The position numbers and the translations under genes were made by a program. The notes beneath the pieces were generated by a model. It made no database searches and was not told where the DNA came from. It worked only from the letters and a program-made list of their open reading frames with translations. Below, in pieces: positions 18,217-26,725 of a stretch of DNA of 64,000 nucleotides; the first letter of the stretch is position 1; every line of letters begins with the position of its first letter. Origin of the DNA: Paenibacillus_AQ nitricinens (lineage in GTDB: Bacteria > Bacillota > Bacilli > Paenibacillales > Paenibacillaceae); assembly GCF_052056485.1 (NCBI RefSeq), contig NZ_CP183948.1:868001-932000 (forward strand). Direction: 5' to 3'.

Positions 18217-19620
18217 ATGTCTGAACACAGAACGTATGCCCATCCCTATATTCCGAACACAGTACCGGAAGTCCAGGAGGCGATGCTGAAGGAAATCGGC
18301 TTGAGCTCCATCGACCAGCTTCATGATGCGATTCCGGACAGTCTAAAACTCAAGCGGGAGATGAATCTTCCTCCGGCTATGCATGAATATGAGCTTCGCC
18401 GGCATATTGAGGCTCTGCTTGCGAAGAACAAGCATGGCGCTGATTATATCAACTTCCTCGGAGCTGGATGCTGGCAGCATTTCGTTCCGGCAGTATGCGA
18501 CGAAATTAACCAACGATCGGAGTTCGTGACGGCTTATGCCGGAGAGCCTTACGAAGACCACGGTCGATTTCAGGCTTTGTTCGAGTATCAGAGTCTGATG
18601 GCTGAGCTCGTCGATATGGATGTAGTTAACGTTCCTACCTTCGACTGGGCACAAGCGGCCTCCACGGCTATCCGCATGGCAGGCCGAATTACAGGTCGCA
18701 GCATTGCGCTGCTCTCCAGATCTGTCGATCCGGATAAAGCCAAGATCATTAGCAATTACTGTACACCTGTAATGGAAATTCGGTACGTGGAGATTGATCC
18801 AGTGACAGGAAAGATAGATCTGGATGATCTGCAGAGCAAGCTTGAGGAAGGAACGGCGGCATTCTACTTCGAGAATCCGGGGTACCTCGGCGTTATTGAG
18901 GATCAAGGCGCTGAAATATCTGCGCTTGTGCACGAGGTGAACGCAATCTCTATTGTGGGCGTTGATCCGATCTCTCTTGGTGTAATGGAACCTCCAAGTC
19001 GTTACGGCGCTGATATTGTTTGTGGGGATCTGCAACCGTTGGGCATGCACATGAACTATGGCGGAGGTCAAGCCGGATTCATTGCTACTCGGGATGAAGA
19101 GAAATATGTGATGGAATATCCGTCCCGCCTGTTCGGTATTGTTCCCACAGAAGTGGAAGGGGAATACGGCTTTGGCGATGTGGCCTATGAGCGTACATCC
19201 TTTGCCCTCCGGGAGAAGGGGAAGGAGTCAGTGGGAACACAGACAGCACTATGGGGGATTACCGCCGGAGTTTATCTCTCCTTGCTTGGACCAGTGGGTA
19301 TGCAGGAAATAGGGGAGACCATTATGCAGAAATCCCAATATGCGGCGGATAAGCTGTGTGCCATTCCTGGTGTCTCTTTACGGTTTAAAGATACAGCTTT
19401 TTTCAAAGAATTTGTCTTAGATTTTAACGAGACCGGCATATCTGTTGCTGAGATTAACAAGCGCCTTTTGGAAGAAGGGATTTTTGGAGGAAAAGATCTG
19501 TCATCCGCTTATCCTCAGTGGGGACAATGTGCCCTTTACTGTGTAACTGAAATTCATATGCAGGCAGATCTGAACCGGCTTGCGTTAGCTATAGGGCGCA
19601 TTGTCTACAAGAATCAGTAG
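18217..19620 (+). CDS. Diverged glycine decarboxylase (P-protein) alpha-subunit-like PLP-fold protein
   Basis: A 467-residue relative of GcvPA, the N-terminal half of glycine decarboxylase. Family blocks survive: FLGAGCWQHFVPAV, SEFVTAY, FEYQSLMAEL, ADIVCGDLQPLGM. Others are changed. The usual TAYTPYQPE region reads TAYAGEPYEDHG, the region after it has PTFDWAQA instead of a YDGGTA-type loop, and the REQHIRREKATSNIC motif is replaced by ALREKGKESVGTQTALWG. No glycine-cleavage T or H protein lies nearby. It is paired with the beta-like subunit 23 bases downstream and sits in a sugar operon. I infer a paralogue with a different substrate. True glycine decarboxylase activity is doubtful. Confidence 0.75.
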   Translation: MSEHRTYAHPYIPNTVPEVQEAMLKEIGLSSIDQLHDAIPDSLKLKREMNLPPAMHEYELRRHIEALLAKNKHGADYINFLGAGCWQHFVPAVCDEINQRSEFVTAYAGEPYEDHGRFQALFEYQSLMAELVDMDVVNVPTFDWAQAASTAIRMAGRITGRSIALLSRSVDPDKAKIISNYCTPVMEIRYVEIDPVTGKIDLDDLQSKLEEGTAAFYFENPGYLGVIEDQGAEISALVHEVNAISIVGVDPISLGVMEPPSRYGADIVCGDLQPLGMHMNYGGGQAGFIATRDEEKYVMEYPSRLFGIVPTEVEGEYGFGDVAYERTSFALREKGKESVGTQTALWGITAGVYLSLLGPVGMQEIGETIMQKSQYAADKLCAIPGVSLRFKDTAFFKEFVLDFNETGISVAEINKRLLEEGIFGGKDLSSAYPQWGQCALYCVTEIHMQADLNRLALAIGRIVYKNQ

Positions 19621-19643
19621 CATAGAAGAGGAGGAGGAAAGTC

Positions 19644-21203
19644 ATGAAACGGATTCGTAGAGACCACAAGGTGCGCCGCTTTCACCAGGCCAAATGGGAT
19701 GAACCGGTGATCTTTGAGCTTCATCGGTCAGGGGAGCGCGGAGTGATCCCACCATACACCGAGGCTGGAATTGCCGAAGTTGTCGGCCAAGGCTCCGCCC
19801 GAATTCCATCAGTCATGCGGCGAAAAGAAGCACCAGCACTGCCTGAGATTGGTCAGGCCAAAGTTCTTAGGCATTATTTAAGACTCTCCCAAGAGACTTT
19901 GGGTTCCGATTTTAACGTAGAGATCGGACAGGGGACTTGTACGATGAAATATATCCCCCGGATCAATGAAATGCTTATACGTACCCCTAATCTGATGGAG
20001 CTGCATCCTCTGCAGGATGCCGGATCGGTTCAGGGTATCCTGGAAATCTACTATAAGCTGGACCTAGCGATGCGTGAAATATCAGGGATGAACGCCTTCT
20101 CGTTTCAGCCAAGCAGTGGCACTCAAGCCCTCTTGGCTATGGCTTCTATTGTCCGTGCATATCACGATTCACGTGGCGAGGGAGATCAGCGGGATGAGAT
20201 CATTACGACCATCTTCTCACATCCATCTCAAGCGGCAACCGCAGCGGTTAAGGGATATAAGGTTATTACACTGCATCCGGATGAAGACGGATTTCCTGAT
20301 CTTGAGAAGCTGAAGAATGCTGTCTCCGAACGCACAGCAGGTTTCGTCGTGGCCAATCCGGAAGACACCGGCATTTACAACCATCGTATCCGTGAGTTCA
20401 CGGACGTGGTTCATGAAGCAGGCGGAATCTGCTTCTACGATCAGGCAAACGCAAATGGACTGCTCGGCATCACCCGGGCCAAGGAAGCCGGGTTTGACAT
20501 GTGTTTCTTCAACCTGCATAAGACCTTTGCCGCGCCTCATATGTGTGGGGGACCAGCTACAGGCGCTCTTGGGGTAATCGATGCTCTTAAGCGTTTCCTG
20601 CCGGGGCCGCTTGTTGACTGGGACGGCAGCCATTATGTCCTTGCAGAGCAAAGCGATGACAGTATCGGTAAAGTCCGCAGCTTCCACGGCGTGGCCCAGA
20701 CTGTGCTACGCTCCTACGCCTGGATTATGAGCCTGGGCCCAGACGGCCTTAAGAATGTGGCTCAAATCGCTGTCCTGAATAATAATTACTTGTATCACAA
20801 AATTCTGCAAATCCGCGGAGCCAGCGCGCCTTACATGAAAGGTCAGCGTCTTGAACAGGTAAGGTACAGTTGGAAACAGCTTACGGATGAGACTGGGGTA
20901 ACGACAGAAGATATCACCCGTCGGATGTGTGATTTCGGCCTGCACTATTGGACGTCCCATCATCCGTACATCGTTCCGCAGCCATTTACGCTGGAGCCGA
21001 CCGAATCTTATTCGAAGGAAGATCTTGATGAATATATCGAGACGCTGGCCCATATTTCGAATGAAGCTTACACGCAGCCGCATATCGTTAAGTTAGCTCC
21101 GCACAGCAGCACCGTTCACCGGAATGTGGAATCTTCTCTAGATGATCCTGCAGAATGGTGTATCACGTGGCGGGCTTATCTTAAGAAGACAGAGCCTGTA
21201 TAG
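19644..21203 (+). CDS. Diverged glycine decarboxylase (P-protein) beta-subunit-like PLP enzyme
   Basis: A 519-residue relative of GcvPB, the catalytic C-terminal half of glycine decarboxylase. The PLP-binding lysine is Lys293 in FNLHKTFAAPHMCGGP, and GTCTMKYIPRINE and MELHPLQDAGSVQGILE match conserved blocks. Two family motifs are altered: AHGTNPAS reads SHPSQAAT, and DGANLNA reads DQANANG. These line the active site in the family, so a changed substrate is likely. AGGAGGAGG precedes ATG 19644. It is the last gene before the hairpin at 21245-21275. Together with the preceding gene it probably forms an alpha/beta PLP enzyme of unknown reaction. Confidence 0.78.
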   Translation: MKRIRRDHKVRRFHQAKWDEPVIFELHRSGERGVIPPYTEAGIAEVVGQGSARIPSVMRRKEAPALPEIGQAKVLRHYLRLSQETLGSDFNVEIGQGTCTMKYIPRINEMLIRTPNLMELHPLQDAGSVQGILEIYYKLDLAMREISGMNAFSFQPSSGTQALLAMASIVRAYHDSRGEGDQRDEIITTIFSHPSQAATAAVKGYKVITLHPDEDGFPDLEKLKNAVSERTAGFVVANPEDTGIYNHRIREFTDVVHEAGGICFYDQANANGLLGITRAKEAGFDMCFFNLHKTFAAPHMCGGPATGALGVIDALKRFLPGPLVDWDGSHYVLAEQSDDSIGKVRSFHGVAQTVLRSYAWIMSLGPDGLKNVAQIAVLNNNYLYHKILQIRGASAPYMKGQRLEQVRYSWKQLTDETGVTTEDITRRMCDFGLHYWTSHHPYIVPQPFTLEPTESYSKEDLDEYIETLAHISNEAYTQPHIVKLAPHSSTVHRNVESSLDDPAEWCITWRAYLKKTEPV

Positions 21204-21244
21204 GGTTTGGCCCCACACATTTATTAATAATACATTGGAAAGCA

Positions 21245-21275
21245 GAAGGGCTCCGTTCGGAGCCCTTCCTGTTTG
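21245..21275 (+). terminator. Hairpin/terminator between the PLP pair and the MFS gene
   Basis: GAAGGGCTCC and GGAGCCCTTC form a perfect 10-bp stem with a 4-base loop. The following tract (CTGTTTGACTG) is weakly T-rich, so the MFS gene might still be reached by readthrough. Confidence 0.6.
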
Positions 21276-21305
21276 ACTGTATCACCATGGAAAGGGGTTA
21301 TGGTT

Positions 21306-22541
21306 ATGTCTGGGTATATGAGGGACTTGCTGCGTCTGTCCGTCGGCGTCCGCCGGTTTCTTATGACCGAAGCTATGTATGGCATCGGCATCGGTATGTA
21401 TTCGCTAGTTCTTAATTTACATTTATTGTCCAAAGGAATGAAGGAGGATGAAATCGGACTGCTCATGTCCATAGGCATACTGATCATGGGGGCATTGGCT
21501 ATTCCTGTATCCATATCAGCAAACCGTATAGGACGTAAAAAGCTGCTGGTATCTGGCATCCTGTTTATAGCAGCAGGGAGTGCACTCTATGCGATAGGTA
21601 ATCGTTCCAGTATATTCTATTTGGCTCAAGCTTTGGTCTCGATCGGGCTTACTCTTGTAGAGACGACTGAGGTACAGTTGCTATTCCACTATTGTGCCTC
21701 GCGCAAGGAAGAAGCAAGTGCCTTCTCCCTGATGTTTGCCGTGTTTACGGCATTTACAGGGGCAGGAACCCTGGCTGCCGGATATCTGCCGAATTTGGCT
21801 GATAGCGGGGAAGGATATGTGCTTACGCTGCTGCTTGCTGCACTGGTTTTCGTTGTTCACAGTATGATTAGAGGACTCTGGCTTCCCTCTGAGGGGAGGG
21901 AAAACGAAACGGTTAGAACGTCTGAAGTTCTGGAAGTGAACCGTGAAGTTTCTAGCTTGAGGAAGAAGCTGCCTTCCGGCACACTCTGGCTGTTCTCGGT
22001 ATTCATGGCCCTGCTCGGAGGAGCGATAGCCATCACGGGGTCATTTCTTAATGTAATTGTGAAGTATAGACTGAACTGGATGGATGATAAAGTGTCAATT
22101 CTGCTGGCGGTAAGCGGAGCTGTTTTGTTTGCAGCTTCTTTAATGACGCCTTATGTATTAGAGCGTTTTGGCCACAATGTGGCCATCGTATCTGTCTTTT
22201 TGGTTAACATACTCGTGTTCGCCTCTTTATCCTGGGCTATGCCGGTCTGGATGTTCACAATTGTGTTTCTGGTTCGCGGGGGAGGGCTTACGATGCTGTC
22301 TAATCTGCTGGACAGTCAGTTGATGTCTGCCTTTAAGGAGCGGGAGAGGAATCTCTACGCAGGGATGAGATCCGTGTTTCGGAGCCTCGGATCATCCGGC
22401 GCCGCTCTGCTTACCGGATGGATTTTGATTGGACAGGATTATGAAATCCCCTTTTTTCTGACATCTGTAGTATTGCTACTCTGTCTAGTTTATTACATCT
22501 GGTTCATACGCCCAATTCTGGATAAAAGGCTGAAAGAATAA
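21306..22541 (+). CDS. MFS transporter
   Basis: A 411-residue major facilitator with about twelve hydrophobic segments. The loop between helices 2 and 3 shows a family-type basic motif, SANRIGRKKLL. The start at ATG 21306 was chosen because AAAGGGG lies 8 bases upstream; in-frame starts at 21273 and 21300 are less well placed. It follows the PLP pair and may export or import a product of that pathway. Substrate and direction cannot be read from the sequence. A hairpin with a long loop follows at 22574. Confidence 0.88.
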   Translation: MSGYMRDLLRLSVGVRRFLMTEAMYGIGIGMYSLVLNLHLLSKGMKEDEIGLLMSIGILIMGALAIPVSISANRIGRKKLLVSGILFIAAGSALYAIGNRSSIFYLAQALVSIGLTLVETTEVQLLFHYCASRKEEASAFSLMFAVFTAFTGAGTLAAGYLPNLADSGEGYVLTLLLAALVFVVHSMIRGLWLPSEGRENETVRTSEVLEVNREVSSLRKKLPSGTLWLFSVFMALLGGAIAITGSFLNVIVKYRLNWMDDKVSILLAVSGAVLFAASLMTPYVLERFGHNVAIVSVFLVNILVFASLSWAMPVWMFTIVFLVRGGGLTMLSNLLDSQLMSAFKERERNLYAGMRSVFRSLGSSGAALLTGWILIGQDYEIPFFLTSVVLLLCLVYYIWFIRPILDKRLKE

Positions 22542-22573
22542 TTTAATCTGAACAGCAGCATGCATAAATATAT

Positions 22574-22622
22574 AAGGGGCTGTCTAAAACCCATATAAAA
22601 TGGATATAGGACGCCCCTTTGC
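22574..22622. terminator. Probable bidirectional terminator between convergent genes
   Basis: AAGGGGC and GCCCCTT pair, with further partial pairing inside (TGTC/GGAC, CCAT/ATGG). It lies between the ends of two convergent genes. The T tracts are short on both strands. Confidence 0.6.
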
Positions 22623-23081
22623 TTAAATCCATCCAAAGAAGAATTTATATCTTATGGGCTTGTTGTTTCTTTGTGCCCACTCCTTAATTTCGTTCATGCC
22701 ATTAACCGTATTCTCTTTTTTAAAAGTAAAGTACAGCTGTATTGGAACTAACTTTTTATCAACAGTCTTAAATCCAATTCGTTCACCATCGATAAATACT
22801 GAGCTTATTTCATCCGCATCGTATCTTTTCTTATTTAAAGAAACAATATAATTGTCGCCAATTGTAATACTCTTAGAACTAATCCATCGATAAAGTACAA
22901 ATATGATAATAATGAAGATAAAGATGAACCATATTCTTGGAAAGAAGAATAGAAATTCAGATGTGCGGCTAGTACTATTATACATAGTAATTATCAAGGA
23001 AACTTCAAAAAAACACATTGCAATTAATGTTTTCATTACGTTTGGATATTTGATTGAAAAAGATGTTTGATGAAATCCCAA
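22623..23081 (-). CDS. Hypothetical protein with two membrane segments and a PH-like tail
   Basis: A 152-residue protein that I do not assign to a named family. Two hydrophobic stretches are visible, LIAMCFFEVSLIITMY and IWFIFIFIIIIFVLY, followed by a charged soluble part of about 80 residues. That part (SITIGDNYIVSLNKKRYDAD and the strands after it) resembles the bacterial PH-like fold seen in small membrane proteins. The start appears to be TTG 23081 behind GGATGGAGC. An ATG ten bases upstream is out of frame. The local base composition is more AT-rich than the flanking operons. It is alone on the minus strand. Confidence 0.6.
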   Translation of the reverse strand: MGFHQTSFSIKYPNVMKTLIAMCFFEVSLIITMYNSTSRTSEFLFFFPRIWFIFIFIIIIFVLYRWISSKSITIGDNYIVSLNKKRYDADEISSVFIDGERIGFKTVDKKLVPIQLYFTFKKENTVNGMNEIKEWAQRNNKPIRYKFFFGWI

Positions 23082-23230
23082 GTCGCTCCATCCTTTCTCC
23101 TGTAATTCAAATTCTATACAGTTATTATCCTCATTAATTTTACCATATATTGAGATCTCGATGCTTGATCAAGTTCCTATACTGCTCTATTAGTGAAGAC
23201 GTAGGGCCCCTTATCAGGAGTAACCATTGA

Positions 23231-23378
23231 ATTACAAAGCTTTGGAAGTTATACTTTGATGAGAAATACGGACCCGCTTATCATTTAACAGATCCGTCCT
23301 TTATAAGGTATGGATCTTATTTTTCGTATGAATATATTCATTCAGATATGGAGGCGCGACATTGCAGCTAATCAATCA
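23231..23378 (+). other. Intergenic stretch with a short protein-like open frame
   Basis: Between 23082 and 23361 I see no complete gene. The frame from 23231 to the stop at 23376-23378 is open and reads like protein (for example FDEKYGPAYHL and GSYFSYEYIHSD) but has no start codon and is closed upstream by a stop at 23228. It may be a decayed gene end. It overlaps the start of yojF in another frame. Confidence 0.2.
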
Positions 23379-23706
23379 ATCCGAAATACAAGATAGGATC
23401 GACCTGCTTAAAGATCAGGATCTGTATATCCATCTTGAGATGACAACGGGAGCATACGCTGCCCATTTCGATAGTTCTAAACATCCGGCGGCTACTTTCA
23501 TTACTAATGCTGTGATCCGATATTCCCATGGTTCGATTTCCGGCAATGGACCTTATCGGGTCGGCTTAAAAATGTCACAGGGCTGGGTGTACTCGGAAGG
23601 ATTAACTCACTATGAAGAGAGTGAGACAGAAAGATTGATTCTGGCCGGGCATGACAGTCAAGGCAAACTGGTCGTATCTTTACAATTAAGCCGGGAGCCG
23701 TTCTAA
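23362..23706 (+). CDS. yojF: YojF-like DUF1806 protein
   Basis: A 114-residue protein of the YojF (DUF1806) family. Characteristic segments are YIHLEMTTGAYAAHF, NGPYRVGLKMSQGWVYSEGL and AGHDSQGKLVVSLQ. The family is regularly encoded directly before bshB2 in Bacilli, as here, and its function is not established. The start is TTG 23362 with ATGGAGGCG as ribosome site. Its stop overlaps the ATG of bshB2 by one base, so the two are translationally coupled. It is probably an accessory to bacillithiol synthesis, which is inferred from this conserved pairing. Confidence 0.88.
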   Translation: MQLINQSEIQDRIDLLKDQDLYIHLEMTTGAYAAHFDSSKHPAATFITNAVIRYSHGSISGNGPYRVGLKMSQGWVYSEGLTHYEESETERLILAGHDSQGKLVVSLQLSREPF

Positions 23707-24383
23707 TGGTAGAGGAGATGAGGAGTTCAGTGGAAAGACATATTCTAGTTATATTACCGCATCCGGATGACGAAGCCTTCGGTATCTCTGGAACGCTTGC
23801 TAAGCATGTGCAAAACGGCACCCAAGTCACCTACGCTTGTCTGACACTTGGAGAGATGGGCCGGAATATGGGCGTTCCGCCATTTGCAAACCGGGTAACC
23901 CTCCCACAGATACGTAAGAAGGAGCTGGAACAATCCTGCCGAGCGATTGGAATACAGGATTTGAGAATGCTTGGTTTCCACGATAAGACGATTGAATTTG
24001 AGGATCAAGCGCTGCTAGATAGCCACATTGATGCGCTTCTGAAGGAGCTTAATCCCTCACTGATCCTTACATTCTATCCGGGGTACAGCGTTCATCCTGA
24101 TCATGATGCGACCGGAGCTGCGGTGGCTCGAACCGTTGGAAGACTGCCTAAGGCAGAAAGACCACCTGTGCACTGCATAGCTTTTGCCAATAATATTGAA
24201 GAGATTGGAAAGCCTCAGGTCACCATTGATGTGAAAGATTTCCTGAAGCAAAAGATGGCGTCCATTCAGGCGCATAAATCCCAATTCCAAGCCGCTGAAC
24301 TGTTAGGCAGCAAAACGCTAGAGGATAAAGAAATCCAAGATCGTTTTGGAACAGAGCATTTCTGGATCTATCCATTTGAATGA
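23706..24383 (+). CDS. bshB2: Bacillithiol biosynthesis deacetylase BshB2
   Basis: A 225-residue zinc-dependent LmbE/PIG-L-type deacetylase. The metal motif PHPDDE covers residues 18-23 (His19, Asp22), and the second His motif is HPDHD at 130-134. In bacillithiol synthesis this enzyme removes the acetyl group from GlcNAc-malate to give GlcN-malate, and it may also deacylate bacillithiol conjugates. YojF upstream and the block LGEMGRNMGVPPFANR support BshB2 rather than BshB1. ATG 23706 overlaps the yojF stop; in-frame alternatives at 23718 and 23730 exist. A terminator follows at once. Confidence 0.92.
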   Translation: MVEEMRSSVERHILVILPHPDDEAFGISGTLAKHVQNGTQVTYACLTLGEMGRNMGVPPFANRVTLPQIRKKELEQSCRAIGIQDLRMLGFHDKTIEFEDQALLDSHIDALLKELNPSLILTFYPGYSVHPDHDATGAAVARTVGRLPKAERPPVHCIAFANNIEEIGKPQVTIDVKDFLKQKMASIQAHKSQFQAAELLGSKTLEDKEIQDRFGTEHFWIYPFE

Positions 24384-24387
24384 TATT

Positions 24388-24420
24388 AAGTCCGGGCATA
24401 AACGCTCGGGCTTTTTCTTT
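24388..24420 (+). terminator. Intrinsic terminator after bshB2
   Basis: AAGTCCGGGC pairs with GCTCGGGCTT, using two G-U wobbles, around a 6-base loop and runs into a T-rich tail. Confidence 0.8.
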
Positions 24421-24553
24421 GGGACCCACTGCTGTGGGCATGCTTTATTTTTCTAATATAAGGCATGAATAGCTGTGTCTTTTTCGAATATATGGTAAGG
24501 TTTAGGAGGTCGATTAACCAAACCGGTTTCGTTAGGCCAGGAGGTGTATTCGT

Positions 24554-25150
24554 TTGAAAAAATCATATTTCAATCTCCTTTGTGGAATAGTCATTCTTTT
24601 GCTGGTATTCACTGCATGCAGTAAGGAAAGACCCAAGTATGCAGAGCTTTTCACACATGTGGAAGAGCATCGGGCTGTGTTCATGCAGCCGCGTGAAGAA
24701 GGGCTTGCTGCTTTGCAAATTGCGGATACTGTGGGTGAATACGATACAACCTTGGGTACAATTATGCAGGATGATATCTTATCCGTGAATCAAAAGGAAT
24801 TTATACAGCAGATTGTGGTAGATGTTAAGACCAATAAAATCATTGGTTATCGGGTAGGAACCGTTTTTCCCAGATCGGAAAGCGGCTATCAAAATGCGAG
24901 AGAACTGGTGCGCGCTTTTCTGGAGCATTACAAACCTGTGGAAGATGAAGAGGCTGAAAAAGTCGAGAAATCAGTCCAAACGATTGACAGGATGGCTCTT
25001 CCGCTAAAGCCATTAACAGGCTCTATCGAAGAATCATGGTCATACGGCAAGGGCGAGGATAAATTGTATATAACCTATAGGATGTCGAACAGTTTTCAAG
25101 GTGATGATGAATTGCCTTTGAACTTTTATTTCAGCTATGAGAGGGAGTAA
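24554..25150 (+). CDS. Predicted lipoprotein of unknown function
   Basis: A 198-residue protein with a lipoprotein signal: a hydrophobic stretch GIVILLLVFTAC with Cys22 as the predicted anchor. The remainder is charged and soluble and would sit outside the membrane. I do not recognise a domain. The start is TTG 24554, directly behind a strong AGGAGGTG site. About 40 bases upstream lies the palindrome AAACCGGTTT (24520-24529), which could be an operator. The following mannosyltransferase gene starts 118 bases later, possibly behind a weak terminator near 25190. Confidence 0.7.
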   Translation: MKKSYFNLLCGIVILLLVFTACSKERPKYAELFTHVEEHRAVFMQPREEGLAALQIADTVGEYDTTLGTIMQDDILSVNQKEFIQQIVVDVKTNKIIGYRVGTVFPRSESGYQNARELVRAFLEHYKPVEDEEAEKVEKSVQTIDRMALPLKPLTGSIEESWSYGKGEDKLYITYRMSNSFQGDDELPLNFYFSYERE

Positions 25151-25268
25151 GGAACGAAGAGATAAGATGTGATTTACAAAAAAATACACAAGGACTATTA
25201 TATTTCTATAGGTAATTATATCCTTTTTTCCCTAAACAATTGTTCGGACTAAATAACTGGAGGATCAA

Positions 25269-26642
25269 ATGAAAAAGCACGACAAAATCATTTCCTTCAT
25301 CTTCATACTTGTTATGATGGTGACGGCTATTTACTGGGCCATTTCGACTCAGAGCTGGACCATGCTGGGCACCCTCGCTTCTGTGGTCTGTTTCGGGCTT
25401 TTTGCGCTATTGGGGCTCCGCACTATACCTGTATTGACGGATTTTCTTTTGACGAATCCAGCACCTGAAGTGACTTGGAAGAGTAAGGAGCAAGATAGAA
25501 GACAGGCGTGGCTTTATATTATTGGATGGATATTGGCGAGTCGTATCCTGCTTATGCTCATCGGTTATGCATTTTTGATTATACAGAATGGTTATTCAGG
25601 CGGCCTGTTTAGCAAAATCGCCGAGACTTGGCATATTTCTGGGATCGATGCTTCAAGTTATCTGGGGATTGCCGAGAACTGGTACGTGACAGAGGGAGAT
25701 CCAAAGTTCCATATTGTGTTTTTTCCTTTTCTCCCAAATTTAATTAAAGTAGTTCAGGTATTCGTAGGCAATTATCTTGTCGCTGGATTCATCGTTTCCA
25801 ATATCTCATCGATTGTCGCTGCATTGGTTGCTTATGAACTGGCAGCATTAGACATGCATCGAAAGAATGCCATGCGAGTTGTGAAGTATATTTTTATATT
25901 CCCTGCCGCGTTCTTTTTCTTCATTCCGATGACCGAATCTTTATTTCTAGCCCTATCGTTGATGTGTTTATATTTTGTGAGAAAAAAGGAATGGCTGATC
26001 GGGTGCTTATGCGGTGCACTTGCAGCATACACACGTTCTCCCGGAGTGCTTCTGATTGTACCGGTTGCGATTGAATTTGGACGGGATCTGATGGGCAACT
26101 ATAAGCGATTAAGTAACAAAGCCTTTATACATAGAATCATCAGCGCCGTCAGTTTTCTCGCTATCATATCAATGGGCTTGCTGGCCTATCTGTTTATTAA
26201 TTATCATGTGACGGGAAATGCGTTTCAGTTCAGTATTTATCAGAGAGAGCATTGGTCTCAGCGGTTTTATCTCTTTTTTGATACGGTAAGATATCAGATA
26301 GAATATGCTGTGGGCACCTTTAAGAGTGGAGATAGTCGTTCTTTTCTCGGCTTATGGCTGCCCAATTTAATCGCTATATTCTCAGCACTTATTATCATGT
26401 TCTTGGGTGCAAAAAAGATACGACCTTCATACACCGCTTATTTCATCGTGTATTTTGCGTTCGTAGTGGGAGCTACCTGGCTGCTGTCAGCCCCGCGGTA
26501 TTTGCTTGTTGCATTTCCACTAGCTTTTGCTGCTGTTGCGCTCACTGAAGAGAAATCAAAGGATGCTATCCTTACTGTAGTTTCTGTTGTGGGGAGTCTT
26601 TTGTATTTAGCGATGTTTGTGGCAGGATATCCAGTGTATTGA
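25269..26642 (+). CDS. PIG-V-like mannosyltransferase family membrane protein
   Basis: A 457-residue polytopic membrane protein with about ten transmembrane helices. The luminal/extracellular motif DASSYLGIAENWYV and the later FFPFLPNLIKV resemble the GPI mannosyltransferase 2 (PIG-V) and GT-C families, which transfer a sugar from a polyprenyl-phosphate donor. AAYTRSPGVLL is another block typical of this group. ATG 25269 follows CTGGAGGATC. It is flanked by the lipoprotein gene and a LacI regulator and appears to stand alone. Likely acceptors are cell-envelope glycans or glycoproteins, which is inference. Confidence 0.78.
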   Translation: MKKHDKIISFIFILVMMVTAIYWAISTQSWTMLGTLASVVCFGLFALLGLRTIPVLTDFLLTNPAPEVTWKSKEQDRRQAWLYIIGWILASRILLMLIGYAFLIIQNGYSGGLFSKIAETWHISGIDASSYLGIAENWYVTEGDPKFHIVFFPFLPNLIKVVQVFVGNYLVAGFIVSNISSIVAALVAYELAALDMHRKNAMRVVKYIFIFPAAFFFFIPMTESLFLALSLMCLYFVRKKEWLIGCLCGALAAYTRSPGVLLIVPVAIEFGRDLMGNYKRLSNKAFIHRIISAVSFLAIISMGLLAYLFINYHVTGNAFQFSIYQREHWSQRFYLFFDTVRYQIEYAVGTFKSGDSRSFLGLWLPNLIAIFSALIIMFLGAKKIRPSYTAYFIVYFAFVVGATWLLSAPRYLLVAFPLAFAAVALTEEKSKDAILTVVSVVGSLLYLAMFVAGYPVY

Positions 26643-26679
26643 GGACCCTTTCATTTTTTTATATTATAAGATAAAATGA

Positions 26680-26695
26680 TTGAAACTGGTTTCAA
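26680..26695 (+). promoter_or_regulatory. Operator-like inverted repeat upstream of the LacI gene
   Basis: TTGAAACTGGTTTCAA has 7-base arms (TTGAAAC/GTTTCAA) around TG. It lies 31 bases before the LacI start and shares the TGAAAC half-site with the operator at 27868. It is a plausible autoregulatory site. Confidence 0.55.
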
Positions 26696-26725
26696 AAACT
26701 GTCCCTATCTGGAGTGAGTGTAGAA

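Noticed and set aside
18343..19071. 242-residue minus-strand open frame inside the P-protein-like gene
   Set aside because: It is a shadow of the coding strand, without ribosome site or domain.
24520..24529. AAACCGGTTT palindrome as a LacI operator for the lipoprotein gene
   Set aside because: Only 10 bases are symmetric and no matching second site or local regulator was found, so it is mentioned only in the gene entry.
25190..25231. Possible terminator between the lipoprotein and mannosyltransferase genes
   Set aside because: AAGGA/TCCTT gives only a 5-bp stem with a long AT-rich loop before six T; too weak to list as a feature.
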